Shown here: in pieces, positions 1-8,347 of the stretch
Layout: each line of letters opens with the position of its first letter
How positions within the stretch are numbered: position 1 is the first letter of the stretch
DNA from: an uncultured Alphaproteobacteria bacterium
GTDB taxonomy: Bacteria > Pseudomonadota > Alphaproteobacteria > Rhodobacterales > Rhodobacteraceae
DNA length: 35,000 nucleotides
Reading direction: 5' to 3'
NCBI GenBank assembly: GCA_902573735.1
Contig: CACGLH010000008.1
Coordinates: 1 to 35,000 of the forward strand
Position numbers and translations under genes: made by a program
The notes under the pieces: model-generated
What the model was told of the DNA's origin: nothing
Databases searched by the model: none
What the model saw: only the letters and a program-made list of their open reading frames with translations

Positions 1-410
1 ATTTTATTTTTTAAAATTACATTTTTATTTATTGAATCGTTAGTTTTAATCAGTATTGGATTTGCAAAATTAAAATTTGGATTTTTATCTTCTTTATTAT
101 ATTTAAAAATTTTTAAATTCTTCTTATCATGAATATTAATCCCCATTGCAAGTGGTTTAATATTGGTGAAATTAACATCAAGTTCTCGAGCTAGTAATTT
201 AGTTGAATTTAAAATTTCATAATTTGAACTTTTAAGAATTGGCTCATTTGAAATCATAGCATCATAAGATGGCAGATCCATAATTGATATGCTAGTACTA
301 TGTAATTCTAGATTTTTATTATTTTTTTTAAAAACAGGAAAGAAAAAACCTGCCATTGCAAAGTAAAAAACAGAATGGATACAAATTGAAAAAATTATTG
401 CAATTTTCAT
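1..410 (-). CDS. TonB-like energy transducer, N-terminal part (runs off the left edge)
   Basis: An open frame starts at ATG 410 and stays open to the window edge (136 codons seen), beginning 12 bases after the stop of the btuB-like receptor. The N-terminus (MKIAIIFSICIHSVFYFAMA) is a single membrane segment holding an S-x-x-x-H pair (S8, H12), the spacing of the functional Ser/His pair in the TonB transmembrane helix. The rest is a Lys/Asn-rich soluble stretch suited to the periplasm. TonB would couple the proton-motive force to the outer-membrane receptor encoded just upstream, probably from the same riboswitch-controlled transcript. The diagnostic C-terminal TonB domain lies outside the window, so the name rests on topology, the SxxxH motif and context. 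It could instead be another single-span envelope protein. Confidence 0.55.
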   Translation of the reverse strand, partial: MKIAIIFSICIHSVFYFAMAGFFFPVFKKNNKNLELHSTSISIMDLPSYDAMISNEPILKSSNYEILNSTKLLARELDVNFTNIKPLAMGINIHDKKNLKIFKYNKEDKNPNFNFANPILIKTNDSINKNVILKNK

Positions 411-422
411 ATTATACTCATT

Positions 423-2312
423 CTAAAATTGTCTTTCATAGCCTAAATAAAATGACCTTTTGGCAGTTCCGTAACCACTTGAAGTTTCATATGTTTCATC
501 TAATAAATTTTCACCATTTAAATAAATTTTTGAATTTCCATTAAGTAAATAAGATAATTTGGCATTTAAAAGGTTGTAATCTTTAAGAGGAACTACACCA
601 GATCCATCACTTTTTACACCAGTAAGTTCGCTGACAGATTGAAGTTCACCATTAATAGAAAGCTTATCTGTAACTTTTGAAAACAAACTCAGATTGATAA
701 CTTGCTTTGGTATATTGGAAACACTATTGCCGTTTTCATCAGTAGTATTGGCATATGAAATTCCAAATTTTGAATTACTATTTATTGAGGTATTTAATCT
801 TAAATCGTAACCTTTTCTTTCCGATTTATTACCCAACTGATTATATTTTCCATCATACCAATCAGTTGGATCTTCAGGGTCCCAAGATATAGCGTTATCT
901 ATTTTTATATTAAAAATACTTCCACTTAAAACTGCATTAAATTTATTAATACGATAACTGAAACCTGCATCCATACTTGTACTATTCTCAGGTTTTAATA
1001 GTGGATTACCATAAAGAACTGTGAAGTTCCCATTAGAGTCAGCTCTAAAATTTGATGGGTCATTAACATTATACTGACCGTACATTTCATCTAATGATGG
1101 AGCCCTAAAACCAGTTCCACTTCCAACCTTGATAACTAAGTCTTTGTTGGGTTGATATGTACCTGTAATTCTACCGGTTATTTTCTGACCAAAAACAGAG
1201 TGATCATCCAACCTGATTGTTGTGTCTAAAGTGGCATTATTGATTGGTTTTGTTAGAAGAGAAATAAATGAGGCATAGTTATTTACTACCTTGTCCGTTT
1301 TATTTATCTCAACCGTATTTGTTTCAGCAGCTAATCCAAAAATTCCTCTTCCAAAGTTAAAATTCCGCAAAATTTGATAATCAATTGATCCTCTATTGCC
1401 ATAATATTCAGTCGAAGCAAAAGGTGAAAATTGAGTTCTATCCGTTTTATAAAAATTTAAACCAAATTTTTGATCACTACTTTTTCCTTTAATTGAAAGT
1501 TTTGCTCCTAAACCTTGATTTAATTGTTCATAGTAATAATTTTCTGCATCACCCATAAAACTATCGTAGTCACCTTTATTAAATGTGTTTAACAAATTTA
1601 AAGAAAAACTTGCGCCATTATTAAAGTCAGTTAACGTTTTGATGGAAATTTCCCTATTAAAATACCCATCATTTTCAGCACCTTCTTTACTAGTTTCTAA
1701 TGCTGAATATCCATCACTTTCGGTATTTGAAAATCTTAAACCAAGTTTTGTTCCTTCGATTTGATAGCCAGTAGATATTGAAAGTGATTTAGTATTGTAG
1801 CTACCATATTGAATATTTATAGAACTGTCGTTTTTTTCTTTAAGATCTTTTGTTTCCAAAAATAAAACACCACCAACTGCCTCTGATCCGTATAATGCTG
1901 ATTGACTTCCTTGTAAAATCTCAATCTTTTTTAAATTATTACTTGGGATACCGACTATATATGGTTTGACTTCAACTCCAGTTACATCAGCTATATCAAT
2001 CCCATCATAATATACCTTGATATATTTTGACCCATATCCTCTAATCTTAATTTCAGTAGTAGAGCCAACCGGACCATTCTGTGATACAGAAATACCAGGT
2101 GTGGTAGACAATATTTGAGTTAAAAAAGTTGCTTTTTTGTTTTGAATGATTTCCTCATCAATTACATCTACAATTGCACCAGTCTCATTTACCGGAGTAA
2201 AAACTCTATTTGCTGAAACAGTAATTTGATCCAAAACAAAATCCTGAGCTACAATTTTAGTTGTAGATAATATGATGAACAAAAAGATAAATAATTTATT
2301 TGAAAATGACAT
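423..2312 (-). CDS. btuB: TonB-dependent outer-membrane receptor, BtuB-like (vitamin B12)
   Basis: 629 residues, close to the length of E. coli BtuB. Residues 1-22 form a signal peptide ending near VAQ/DF. The segment LDQITVSANR (about 27-36) matches the BtuB TonB-box region and leads into a plug domain with GISVSQNGPVGS, KIRGYG and GSQSALYGSEAVGG motifs (about 50-150). The rest is a beta-barrel ending in aromatic YLGYERQF, typical of BamA-inserted porins. GTGGAGG lies just before the ATG. Binding of cobalamin or a related corrinoid is inferred from the cobalamin riboswitch in its leader and from cobTSC elsewhere in the window; receptor sequence alone does not fix the ligand. The following gene looks like tonB, which would make a receptor-energizer pair. 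Confidence 0.88.
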   Translation of the reverse strand: MSFSNKLFIFLFIILSTTKIVAQDFVLDQITVSANRVFTPVNETGAIVDVIDEEIIQNKKATFLTQILSTTPGISVSQNGPVGSTTEIKIRGYGSKYIKVYYDGIDIADVTGVEVKPYIVGIPSNNLKKIEILQGSQSALYGSEAVGGVLFLETKDLKEKNDSSINIQYGSYNTKSLSISTGYQIEGTKLGLRFSNTESDGYSALETSKEGAENDGYFNREISIKTLTDFNNGASFSLNLLNTFNKGDYDSFMGDAENYYYEQLNQGLGAKLSIKGKSSDQKFGLNFYKTDRTQFSPFASTEYYGNRGSIDYQILRNFNFGRGIFGLAAETNTVEINKTDKVVNNYASFISLLTKPINNATLDTTIRLDDHSVFGQKITGRITGTYQPNKDLVIKVGSGTGFRAPSLDEMYGQYNVNDPSNFRADSNGNFTVLYGNPLLKPENSTSMDAGFSYRINKFNAVLSGSIFNIKIDNAISWDPEDPTDWYDGKYNQLGNKSERKGYDLRLNTSINSNSKFGISYANTTDENGNSVSNIPKQVINLSLFSKVTDKLSINGELQSVSELTGVKSDGSGVVPLKDYNLLNAKLSYLLNGNSKIYLNGENLLDETYETSSGYGTAKRSFYLGYERQF

Positions 2313-2370
2313 TTTTCCTCCACTTTTTTTGACTTTTAAAAGCCAATTTTTTATGCGGAAGATTGAACTA

Positions 2371-2429
2371 CCGCAAAGGTTAGATTCACCTTTACGGATA
2401 ACCGCCCATTAAGTACGCCCCGTACTTAA
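2371..2429 (-). promoter_or_regulatory. Expression platform between the riboswitch and btuB
   Basis: Two hairpins are visible on the minus strand. One has the 8-bp stem TTAAGTAC/GTACTTAA (2409-2429, 5-nt loop). The other has the 10-bp stem CCGTAAAGGT/ACCTTTGCGG with one G-U pair (2371-2397, 7-nt loop). TTCACCT just after the B12 box (complement of 2433-2439) is exactly complementary to AGGTGAA in the second hairpin (complement of 2385-2391), so these structures can compete. Neither stem is directly followed by a clean T-run, so I cannot tell transcriptional from translational control. Confidence 0.5.
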
Positions 2430-2435
2430 GGTAGG

Positions 2436-2603
2436 TGAAATTTATGGCAGGTCTCCTGGCTCATGGATCAATGAATTTAGTCCGCCTTCCCAATTTATTC
2501 AGTGGCACTATGGACTAATTCTACCCACTTACAGTTGCGGGGGCAGCTATGGTTTTTAACCATATTCCCTTTTAATTAATTCCTTATTCAAGAAATCAAA
2601 CCA
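2436..2603 (-). promoter_or_regulatory. Cobalamin riboswitch (aptamer) for btuB
   Basis: All hallmark blocks of the cobalamin aptamer occur in order on the minus strand: AAAGGGAAT near 2570, GCTGCCCCCGCAACTG (complement of 2532-2547), GCCACTG (2500-2506), GGGAAGGC (2484-2491) and the B12 box AGCCAGGAGACCTGCC (2446-2461). It sits between a plausible promoter and the btuB-like receptor. In this RNA family adenosylcobalamin or another B12 form binds the aptamer and lowers expression of the uptake gene downstream. The outer boundaries are approximate because I did not fold the closing stem. Confidence 0.96.
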
Positions 2604-2609
2604 TAGTCT

Positions 2610-2639
2610 TATCTAGCGATAAAAAAATGAGCAGGTCAA
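2610..2639 (-). promoter_or_regulatory. Putative sigma-70 promoter for the riboswitch/btuB transcript
   Basis: On the minus strand, TTGACC (complement of 2634-2639) and TAGATA (complement of 2610-2615) are separated by 18 nt. This would start transcription near 2603, at the 5' end of the aptamer. It is found by eye only, but the position fits well. Confidence 0.5.
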
Positions 2640-2667
2640 TAATTTTTTTTGATTGAGTGGATTAATA

Positions 2668-3219
2668 TTAACTTTTCCACTTAATAGAACATCCCATTGA
2701 AGAAATTTGATCCTCTGGTCCTTTACCTGTTTTGGCTACCAAAGACATAGCTTCAAAAAGATCTCTTCTAAGATCTGTGGGCCCAGCCTCTTTTCTAGAA
2801 GCATCTAATCTACCTCTGTACTGTAAGCCAAGCGTAGAGTTAAATCCAAAAAAGTCTGGAGTGCAAATGGCATCATATTTTTTCGCTATAGATTGATCTT
2901 CATCAAAAAGATAAGGAAATGGGAAGTTATTTTGATTTGATAATTTTATCATATTTTCAAAACTATCTTCAGGATAAGTTTCTACATCATTTGATGAAAT
3001 GGCGGCAACTCCAATCCCGTGTTCTATTAAATCTTTACTATCTCGAATAATTCTGTCCAATACTGCAAGAACATATGGGCAATGATTACAAATAAACATT
3101 ATTAATGTACCATTTCTTCCTTTTACAGAATCTAAATTATATTTTTTTTGGTCTACTCCAATTAAATTAAAGTCAGGCGCTAGCCAATCAAAGTCACAAA
3201 CTGGAGGTATCGCAGCCAT
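2668..3219 (-). CDS. Thioredoxin-fold redoxin (AhpC/TSA-like), CNHCPYV type
   Basis: 183 residues from ATG 3219. An in-frame TTG five codons upstream is unlikely to be the start because the Shine-Dalgarno AAAGGA lies inside that extension, 8 nt before the ATG. The motif CNHCPYV (C44, C47) sits after the first hydrophobic strand, where thioredoxin-fold proteins carry their active-site pair. The C-terminal GCSIKWK is also typical of this small cytoplasmic redoxin family, usually annotated as thioredoxin or redoxin domain protein. There is no signal peptide. A thiol-disulfide or peroxide-reducing role is inferred; the true substrate is not known for this subfamily. It starts 18 bases after the stop of rpe on the same strand and is probably co-transcribed with it. 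Confidence 0.8.
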   Translation of the reverse strand: MAAIPPVCDFDWLAPDFNLIGVDQKKYNLDSVKGRNGTLIMFICNHCPYVLAVLDRIIRDSKDLIEHGIGVAAISSNDVETYPEDSFENMIKLSNQNNFPFPYLFDEDQSIAKKYDAICTPDFFGFNSTLGLQYRGRLDASRKEAGPTDLRRDLFEAMSLVAKTGKGPEDQISSMGCSIKWKS

Positions 3220-3237
3220 TTTTTTTCCTTTCAAAAG

Positions 3238-3927
3238 TTACTTCAAAGATTGTTCTGCAGCCAATCGAATAGAATTTATATTTTCACCATAATTAGCAGG
3301 ATTATTAACCGAACCACCAGAAAATACTCCAGAACCAGCAACCAATACATCCGCCCCTGCTTTTGCAACAAGAGGAGCAGTTGTCGGAGTAATTCCCCCA
3401 TCTATTTCTATGTGTATAGGCAATTCTCCAATCATTGATCTTAACTTAGAAACTTTCTCTACCTGGCTATCTATAAATTTTTGACCACCAAAACCCGGAT
3501 TAACTGTCATTACACAAACTAAATCAATAATATCCAAAACATACTCAATATTTTCTACTGGAGTAGATGGATTAAGCGCAACACCTGCTTTTATTCCATA
3601 ACTTTTAATTAACTGAATTGTTCTATGAATATGAGGAGTTGCCTCAACATGGGCTGTAATTATATCAGCTCCTGAATTAACAAAATCTTCTACATAGTTA
3701 TCAACTGGAGAAATCATTAAATGAACATCCATCACAGTTTTTATATGAGGACGTATCGCTTTACACATAGCTGGACCAAAAGTGATATTAGGAACAAAGT
3801 GGCCATCCATTACATCTACATGTACCCAGTCACATCCTTGCTTTTCAATTGCTTCACACTCTTTACCAAAATTTGCAAAATCTGCAGAAAGTATTGAAGG
3901 TGCAATTTTAATTGATCTATCAAACAT
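3238..3927 (-). CDS. rpe: Ribulose-phosphate 3-epimerase
   Basis: 229 residues, the normal length for Rpe, a cytoplasmic TIM-barrel enzyme that interconverts ribulose 5-phosphate and xylulose 5-phosphate in the pentose phosphate pathway. Family signatures are clear: IAPSILSADF at the N-terminus, HVDVMDGHFVPNITFG with the metal/catalytic His and Asp, a metal-site His in the VHLM segment, VNPGFGGQKF in the phosphate-binding loop region, EIDGGI with the second catalytic Asp, and GSGVF near the C-terminus. The ATG at 3927 is preceded by AGAGGA at suitable spacing. The redoxin gene follows at once on the same strand. Confidence 0.97.
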   Translation of the reverse strand: MFDRSIKIAPSILSADFANFGKECEAIEKQGCDWVHVDVMDGHFVPNITFGPAMCKAIRPHIKTVMDVHLMISPVDNYVEDFVNSGADIITAHVEATPHIHRTIQLIKSYGIKAGVALNPSTPVENIEYVLDIIDLVCVMTVNPGFGGQKFIDSQVEKVSKLRSMIGELPIHIEIDGGITPTTAPLVAKAGADVLVAGSGVFSGGSVNNPANYGENINSIRLAAEQSLK

Positions 3928-4099
3928 ATGGAAATCCTCTTAATTCTATTAAAAGAGCGATTTAAAAATAGCAAGAGTAAATTGACCCAACGTTTTAATG
4001 TATTTAATGGTAGATTTTAATTAAGATAATTTTATATCTATATAATATTCAACTTAAATAATATTCAAATTTATAGTATCATTAATTAAAGGATTTTTA

Positions 4100-4987
4100 A
4101 TGAATAATTTAGAAACTAATTTAATTCCGATAGTAAAAGGTTTTTTTCATAAACAATCTGGTACCATAAGCTATGTAGTTATAGATAGTACAACAAATTT
4201 ATGTGCAATATTAGATACTGTTCTAGATTTTGATTATTCGACAGGCTCTATTTTTTTTGAACATGCAGACACAGTTATTGATTTTGTAAATGAAAATAAA
4301 CTAAATGTTGAATGGTTAATAGAAACTCACGTTCATGCAGATCATCTTTCTGCAGCCCCTTATATTCAAAAAAAGCTTGGCGGAAAATTATGTATCTCAA
4401 AAGAAATTATAAAGGTACAAAAATTATTTGGAAAAATTTATAATGCAGGTACTGAATTTGAATTGGATGGTAGCCAGTTTGATAAATTACTTTCTGATAA
4501 TGATGAATACAAATTGGGAAATATTGCATCTAGAACAATTGCAACACCTGGTCACACTCCTGCTTGTATGGCACATTTAATAGGAGATGCAGTTTTTGTT
4601 GGTGATACTTTATTTATGCCTGATGGAGGAACTGCTAGAGCGGATTTTCCAGGTGGTAGTGCAGAACAACTTTATAAATCAATACAGAGAATTTTAGCCT
4701 TACCAGATAAGACCCGACTATTTGTGTGTCACGATTACATGCCAAATAACAGGGATCCTGCTTGGGAAACAACTGTTCTCGATCAAAAGAATAATAATAT
4801 ACATATCGGAAATAATGTTTCAGAACAGAATTTTGTAAAATTAAGAACTGAAAGAGATAAAACATTACCTGCTCCTGAATTAATGATACCATCTATTCAG
4901 GTGAATATGAGAGCTGGAAACCTTCCTCCTGAAGAAAACAATGGAACTACTTATCTTAAAGTTCCTATTAAAAATATAGGAAATTGA
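4100..4987 (+). CDS. Metallo-beta-lactamase-fold hydrolase, persulfide dioxygenase (ETHE1/Blh)-like
   Basis: 295 residues with the metal motif THVHADH (H77, H79, D81, H82), GHTP (H152), GDTLF (D169) and CHDY (H211). The combination GDTLFMPDGGTARADFPGG is characteristic of the ETHE1/Blh persulfide dioxygenase branch and not of glyoxalase II. ETHE1-type enzymes bind one iron and oxidise glutathione persulfide to sulfite. AAAGGA precedes the ATG. A separate rhodanese two genes downstream supports a sulfur role, since the two activities are fused or adjacent in many bacteria. Substrate is inferred, not shown; other MBL hydrolases share the fold. Confidence 0.85.
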   Translation: MNNLETNLIPIVKGFFHKQSGTISYVVIDSTTNLCAILDTVLDFDYSTGSIFFEHADTVIDFVNENKLNVEWLIETHVHADHLSAAPYIQKKLGGKLCISKEIIKVQKLFGKIYNAGTEFELDGSQFDKLLSDNDEYKLGNIASRTIATPGHTPACMAHLIGDAVFVGDTLFMPDGGTARADFPGGSAEQLYKSIQRILALPDKTRLFVCHDYMPNNRDPAWETTVLDQKNNNIHIGNNVSEQNFVKLRTERDKTLPAPELMIPSIQVNMRAGNLPPEENNGTTYLKVPIKNIGN

Positions 4988-5115
4988 AATAACAATAAAA
5001 ATTACTCTGAATAACAATCTTGTTTATTCTATTCAAAAAATAGATATTGTTGTTGTATTATGTCAATTAAAAATTAAGATGATTAATATTTTTTATACAA
5101 AATGAGAAAACTCCC

Positions 5116-5973
5116 ATGGATTTAAAAAAAAAATTAAGGCCTAGAAGAAGTTTCATTTTTACTCCAGGTTTAAGGCCTGAAATGTTTCCTAAAGCGGTTA
5201 AATCGGGTGTTGATATGGTATGTATTGAGCTTGAAGATGGTATCGCTCCTAAAGATAAAAAAGAAGCTAGAGAAAAAGCATTAAGTATTTTTCAAAACCA
5301 AACCATTCCAGAAAATATTGAAGTAATTCTAAGAATTAATTCCATAAGATCCCTTTTTGGATTAGATGACATAAGAGCAATACTTTCCACTGATTTTCCA
5401 CCACCGGCGATAATGCTACCAAAAGTTAATGATGCGGAAGAAGTAAAAATACTAGATGATCTTCTAAATGAAAGAGGCCATAATTGCGAACTTCATCCAA
5501 TTATCGAAACAAATTCAGGTCTTGAAAAAGCTTATGACATTGCAAAAAGTAGTGAAAGAGTATCTACACTTTTTTTTGGTCTTATAGATATGTCTGCTGA
5601 ATTAAGATGTAAATTATCCTGGGATCAACTTCTTTATGCTAGGTCAAGAGTTGTACATGCAGCTGCAGGTGCAGGGTTAGATGCAATAGACGGACCTTTT
5701 ATGGATTTAGAAGACCCCAAAGGAAATATAGAACAAGCAATTTTAGCAAGAGACTTAGGATTTTCTGGAAAAGGATCGATACATCCAAAACAAGTAAACG
5801 ATTTAAATAAAGTTTTTACTCCTTCTGAAGAAAAAATAGCCAAAGCCAAAAAGATTACTAAAATTTTTGAAGAAGCTAATACAGGTCTTGTAATGGTGGA
5901 CGGAAAATTAATTGAAAAACCCGTTCTTCGCGAAATGTATAGAACACTTGCAATATCTGAAGAAAATGAGTGA
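5116..5973 (+). CDS. HpcH/HpaI aldolase / citrate lyase beta-like (CitE-like) CoA-ester lyase
   Basis: 285 residues of the CitE/HpcH TIM-barrel superfamily. Visible motifs are RPRRSFIFTPGLRPEM at the N-terminus, IELEDGIAP with acidic residues near the CoA/metal site, ILRIN (Arg), MLPKV, IETNSGL (metal-binding Glu), FGLIDMSAEL (Asp) and GSIHPKQV. Members cleave or form (3S)-malyl-CoA, citramalyl-CoA or related 3-hydroxyacyl-CoA esters with Mg2+. No CitD or CitF partner is present, so it is probably a stand-alone lyase rather than part of citrate lyase. It is followed after 3 bases by the rhodanese gene, so the two are probably translated together. The exact substrate cannot be read from the sequence. 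Confidence 0.82.
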   Translation: MDLKKKLRPRRSFIFTPGLRPEMFPKAVKSGVDMVCIELEDGIAPKDKKEAREKALSIFQNQTIPENIEVILRINSIRSLFGLDDIRAILSTDFPPPAIMLPKVNDAEEVKILDDLLNERGHNCELHPIIETNSGLEKAYDIAKSSERVSTLFFGLIDMSAELRCKLSWDQLLYARSRVVHAAAGAGLDAIDGPFMDLEDPKGNIEQAILARDLGFSGKGSIHPKQVNDLNKVFTPSEEKIAKAKKITKIFEEANTGLVMVDGKLIEKPVLREMYRTLAISEENE

Positions 5974-5976
5974 TCA

Positions 5977-6366
5977 ATGGGACAAAAAACTTTAAAAGAA
6001 ATGCTTAAAGAAGCAAATTCTTCTATCCAATCAATTAATCCAAACAAAGCCATAGATTTAGTTGGTAATAATGAATTTATATTTATCGACTTAAGAGATA
6101 AATCTGAACTATTAAAATCTGGAAAAATACCAGGAGCCATGTCTTGTCCAAGAGGTATGTTAGAATTTTTTATAGACAGCAAAAGCCCATTCCATAAGGA
6201 AATATTTTCTCAAAAAAAGAATTTCATTTTTTACTGTGCTAGTGGTTTTAGATCTGCATTAGGAACACAAACAGCCTCTATAATGGGAGTTAGCAAAGTA
6301 AGTAATTTATCTGGTGGTTTTTCAGAATGGGTCAAATCTGGTGGTGCAGTAGAGCAGATAAAGTAA
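5977..6366 (+). CDS. Rhodanese-domain sulfurtransferase
   Basis: 129 residues forming one rhodanese domain. FIDLRDKSE and GKIPGAMSCPRG are the family's early motifs; the active-site loop CASGFRS begins with C87, the persulfide-forming cysteine, and GGFSEW follows. No signal peptide is visible, so it should be cytoplasmic. Rhodaneses move sulfane sulfur between thiosulfate, persulfides and acceptor proteins. It starts 3 bases after the CitE-like gene, and an ETHE1-like dioxygenase lies upstream on the same strand, suggesting one persulfide-handling unit. Physiological donor and acceptor are unknown. Confidence 0.88.
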   Translation: MGQKTLKEMLKEANSSIQSINPNKAIDLVGNNEFIFIDLRDKSELLKSGKIPGAMSCPRGMLEFFIDSKSPFHKEIFSQKKNFIFYCASGFRSALGTQTASIMGVSKVSNLSGGFSEWVKSGGAVEQIK

Positions 6367-6422
6367 TTTTACTCTTTAAAATAAAATTGATATGAGTAAT
6401 ATTTTATTAACAAAAAAGGGTT

Positions 6423-7427
6423 ATGAGTAAATTGCATCCAATAGTATCAACATTATTAAAAAGAATTGGACTTGGAATAATATCCCTTTTTTTTGTGACT
6501 CTTATAATTTTTAGCTCAGTTAATCTATTACCTGGTGATTTTGTAGAATCGGTTTTAGGACAAACCAGAACTGAAGAAAGTGTTAAGATATTTAGAAAAG
6601 AATTAGGGTTGGATAAACCTTATCATGTTAGATATGTAAATTGGTTAACATCAGCAATACAAGGAGATTTGGGTAGTACATTTTCTGGAAGAAATGCAAC
6701 ATATGCTAACCAACCTCAGCAAAGTACTGCAAGATCAGTTTCTAGCCTTTTGAAACCACGTTTATTTAATACTTTTTTTCTTGCTGCAATGACCGCAATA
6801 ATTGCTATCCCATTATCTCTGCTGTTAGGAATTACAGCTGCACTTTACAGAAATTCTATATATGACAGAACAGTCAATGCATCTGCATTAACAACAATAT
6901 CTATGCCTGAGTTTTTTGTAGCTTATATTTTGATAATTTATCTTGCTTCTATAAACCAATTCTTTCCATCACTCTCTAATGTAACTTCTTCGACACCTTT
7001 TTTTGAACGGATCTATCTTTCAGTTTTACCAGCATTAACACTTACTTTAGTAACTGTTGCCCATATGATGCGTATGACAAGAGCTTCGATTATTAATCTT
7101 CTTTCAAGTCCATATATTGAGATGGCTCGATTAAAAGGTATTTCTAAAACTCAAGTCATCATTAAGCATGCTCTGCCAAATGCCTGGGCCCCCATAGCTA
7201 ATATTATTGCTTTTAATCTAGCATATTTAATTGTTGGCGTCGTAGTAGTAGAAGTTGTATTTGTATATCCTGGGGTCGGACAGTTAATGGTAGATTCTGT
7301 CATTAAAAGAGATATACCAGTAGTACAAGGATGTGCTTTGGTTTTTGCCGTTACTTACATTCTATTAAATCTAATAGCTGATGTAATTTCTATAATCACA
7401 AATCCTAGATTACTATATCCAAAATGA
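6423..7427 (+). CDS. ABC transporter permease, DppB/OppB type
   Basis: 334-residue integral membrane protein with an N-terminal membrane helix (about 10-32), the periplasmic LGLDKPYHVRYVNWL segment typical of DppB, and five further helices. The EAA coupling loop lies at about residues 230-250 (EMARLKGISKTQVIIKHALP), which docks on the ATPase. A 4-base overlap (ATGA) joins it to the second permease. It would form one half of the inner-membrane channel of a nickel/dipeptide/oligopeptide family importer. A 56-base gap separates it from the rhodanese gene, so the promoter could lie there or further upstream. Confidence 0.93.
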   Translation: MSKLHPIVSTLLKRIGLGIISLFFVTLIIFSSVNLLPGDFVESVLGQTRTEESVKIFRKELGLDKPYHVRYVNWLTSAIQGDLGSTFSGRNATYANQPQQSTARSVSSLLKPRLFNTFFLAAMTAIIAIPLSLLLGITAALYRNSIYDRTVNASALTTISMPEFFVAYILIIYLASINQFFPSLSNVTSSTPFFERIYLSVLPALTLTLVTVAHMMRMTRASIINLLSSPYIEMARLKGISKTQVIIKHALPNAWAPIANIIAFNLAYLIVGVVVVEVVFVYPGVGQLMVDSVIKRDIPVVQGCALVFAVTYILLNLIADVISIITNPRLLYPK

Positions 7428-8347
7428 CAAAAACAGCTACTCAATATTCAGCTAAAGCTGAAGTTTCAAATCTTTACGTAAGACGGTCATTTTATGAAAA
7501 AGCTATTATTAATTTAAAAAAAGCTCCAATCACTGCTTGGATAGGAATGATTATAGTAACATTTTATTTTTTTGTGGCTATCTTTGCACCATTTTTGGCA
7601 CCCTACGGAGAAGCTCAAATCTTTAAAGTTCCATATGCTCCTTGGGATAGTGTTCATATCTTTGGAACAGATCGGTTAGGTAGAGATATATTTAGCCGAC
7701 TAGTATATGGTGCAAGAAATACAATGGGAATCGCACTTATTACAACTTTTCTAGCATTTTTAATTGGAGTTGGCTTAGGTTTGTTGTCAGCAATTTTAAG
7801 TGGTTGGGTAGACCAAATACTAGCCAGATTTGTTGATATTTTAATGGCTATACCAAGTTTAATTTTTGCACTAATGCTTTTATCAATTTTTGGTTCAACA
7901 GCACTTAATCTTATTCTTATAATTGCGGTGCTAGACTCGACCAGAGTATTTAGATTATCTAGAGCAGTTGGAATGAATATAGTTGTAATGGAATATGTCG
8001 AAGCTGCAAAATTAAGAGGAGAGAAAATAGGTTGGATAATGAGCAAAGAAATCTTACCAAATATTCTACCACCTTTAGTTGCGGAATTTGGGTTAAGGTT
8101 CTGTTATGTTTTCTTAATGATTGCATCTCTTTCTTTTCTTGGAGTAGGTATCCAACCTCCAACAGCAGATTGGGGTTCTATGGTTAGAGAGACTGCAGAA
8201 TTAATTCAATTTGCAGCATATGACATCACAGCAGCTCTCACACCAATATTACCAGCAGCAGCTATAGGAATACTGACAATAGGCGTAAATTTTGTAGTTG
8301 ATTGGTTTTTGTATCTCACAAGTGGTTTAAAAGATGAAATCAAGTAA
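7424..8347 (+). CDS. ABC transporter permease, DppC/OppC type
   Basis: 307 residues, six membrane helices, with the family's N-terminal region and the HIFGTDRLGRDIFSRLVYG motif that marks DppC/OppC permeases. The EAA loop reads EAAKLRGEKIGWIMSKEILPN. It overlaps the preceding permease by 4 bases and the ATPase gene by 14 bases, implying strong translational coupling. Together with the DppB-like protein it makes the translocation pore. Substrate specificity is set mainly by the binding protein and is not known. Confidence 0.93.
   Translation: MTKTATQYSAKAEVSNLYVRRSFYEKAIINLKKAPITAWIGMIIVTFYFFVAIFAPFLAPYGEAQIFKVPYAPWDSVHIFGTDRLGRDIFSRLVYGARNTMGIALITTFLAFLIGVGLGLLSAILSGWVDQILARFVDILMAIPSLIFALMLLSIFGSTALNLILIIAVLDSTRVFRLSRAVGMNIVVMEYVEAAKLRGEKIGWIMSKEILPNILPPLVAEFGLRFCYVFLMIASLSFLGVGIQPPTADWGSMVRETAELIQFAAYDITAALTPILPAAAIGILTIGVNFVVDWFLYLTSGLKDEIK

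Noticed and set aside
2331-2347. Terminator-like hairpin followed by T-run on the plus strand
   Set aside because: No plus-strand gene ends nearby, and the A+T-only core would form a weak stem in the btuB leader; most likely chance.
3219-3234. TTG start extending the redoxin by five residues
   Set aside because: The Shine-Dalgarno of the ATG at 3219 lies within this extension and no Shine-Dalgarno serves the TTG.
5634-6182. Long minus-strand open frame opposite the lyase and rhodanese genes
   Set aside because: It lies antisense to two clear enzyme genes, has no family motif and is low-complexity in Ser, Ile and Pro; it is a shadow frame.
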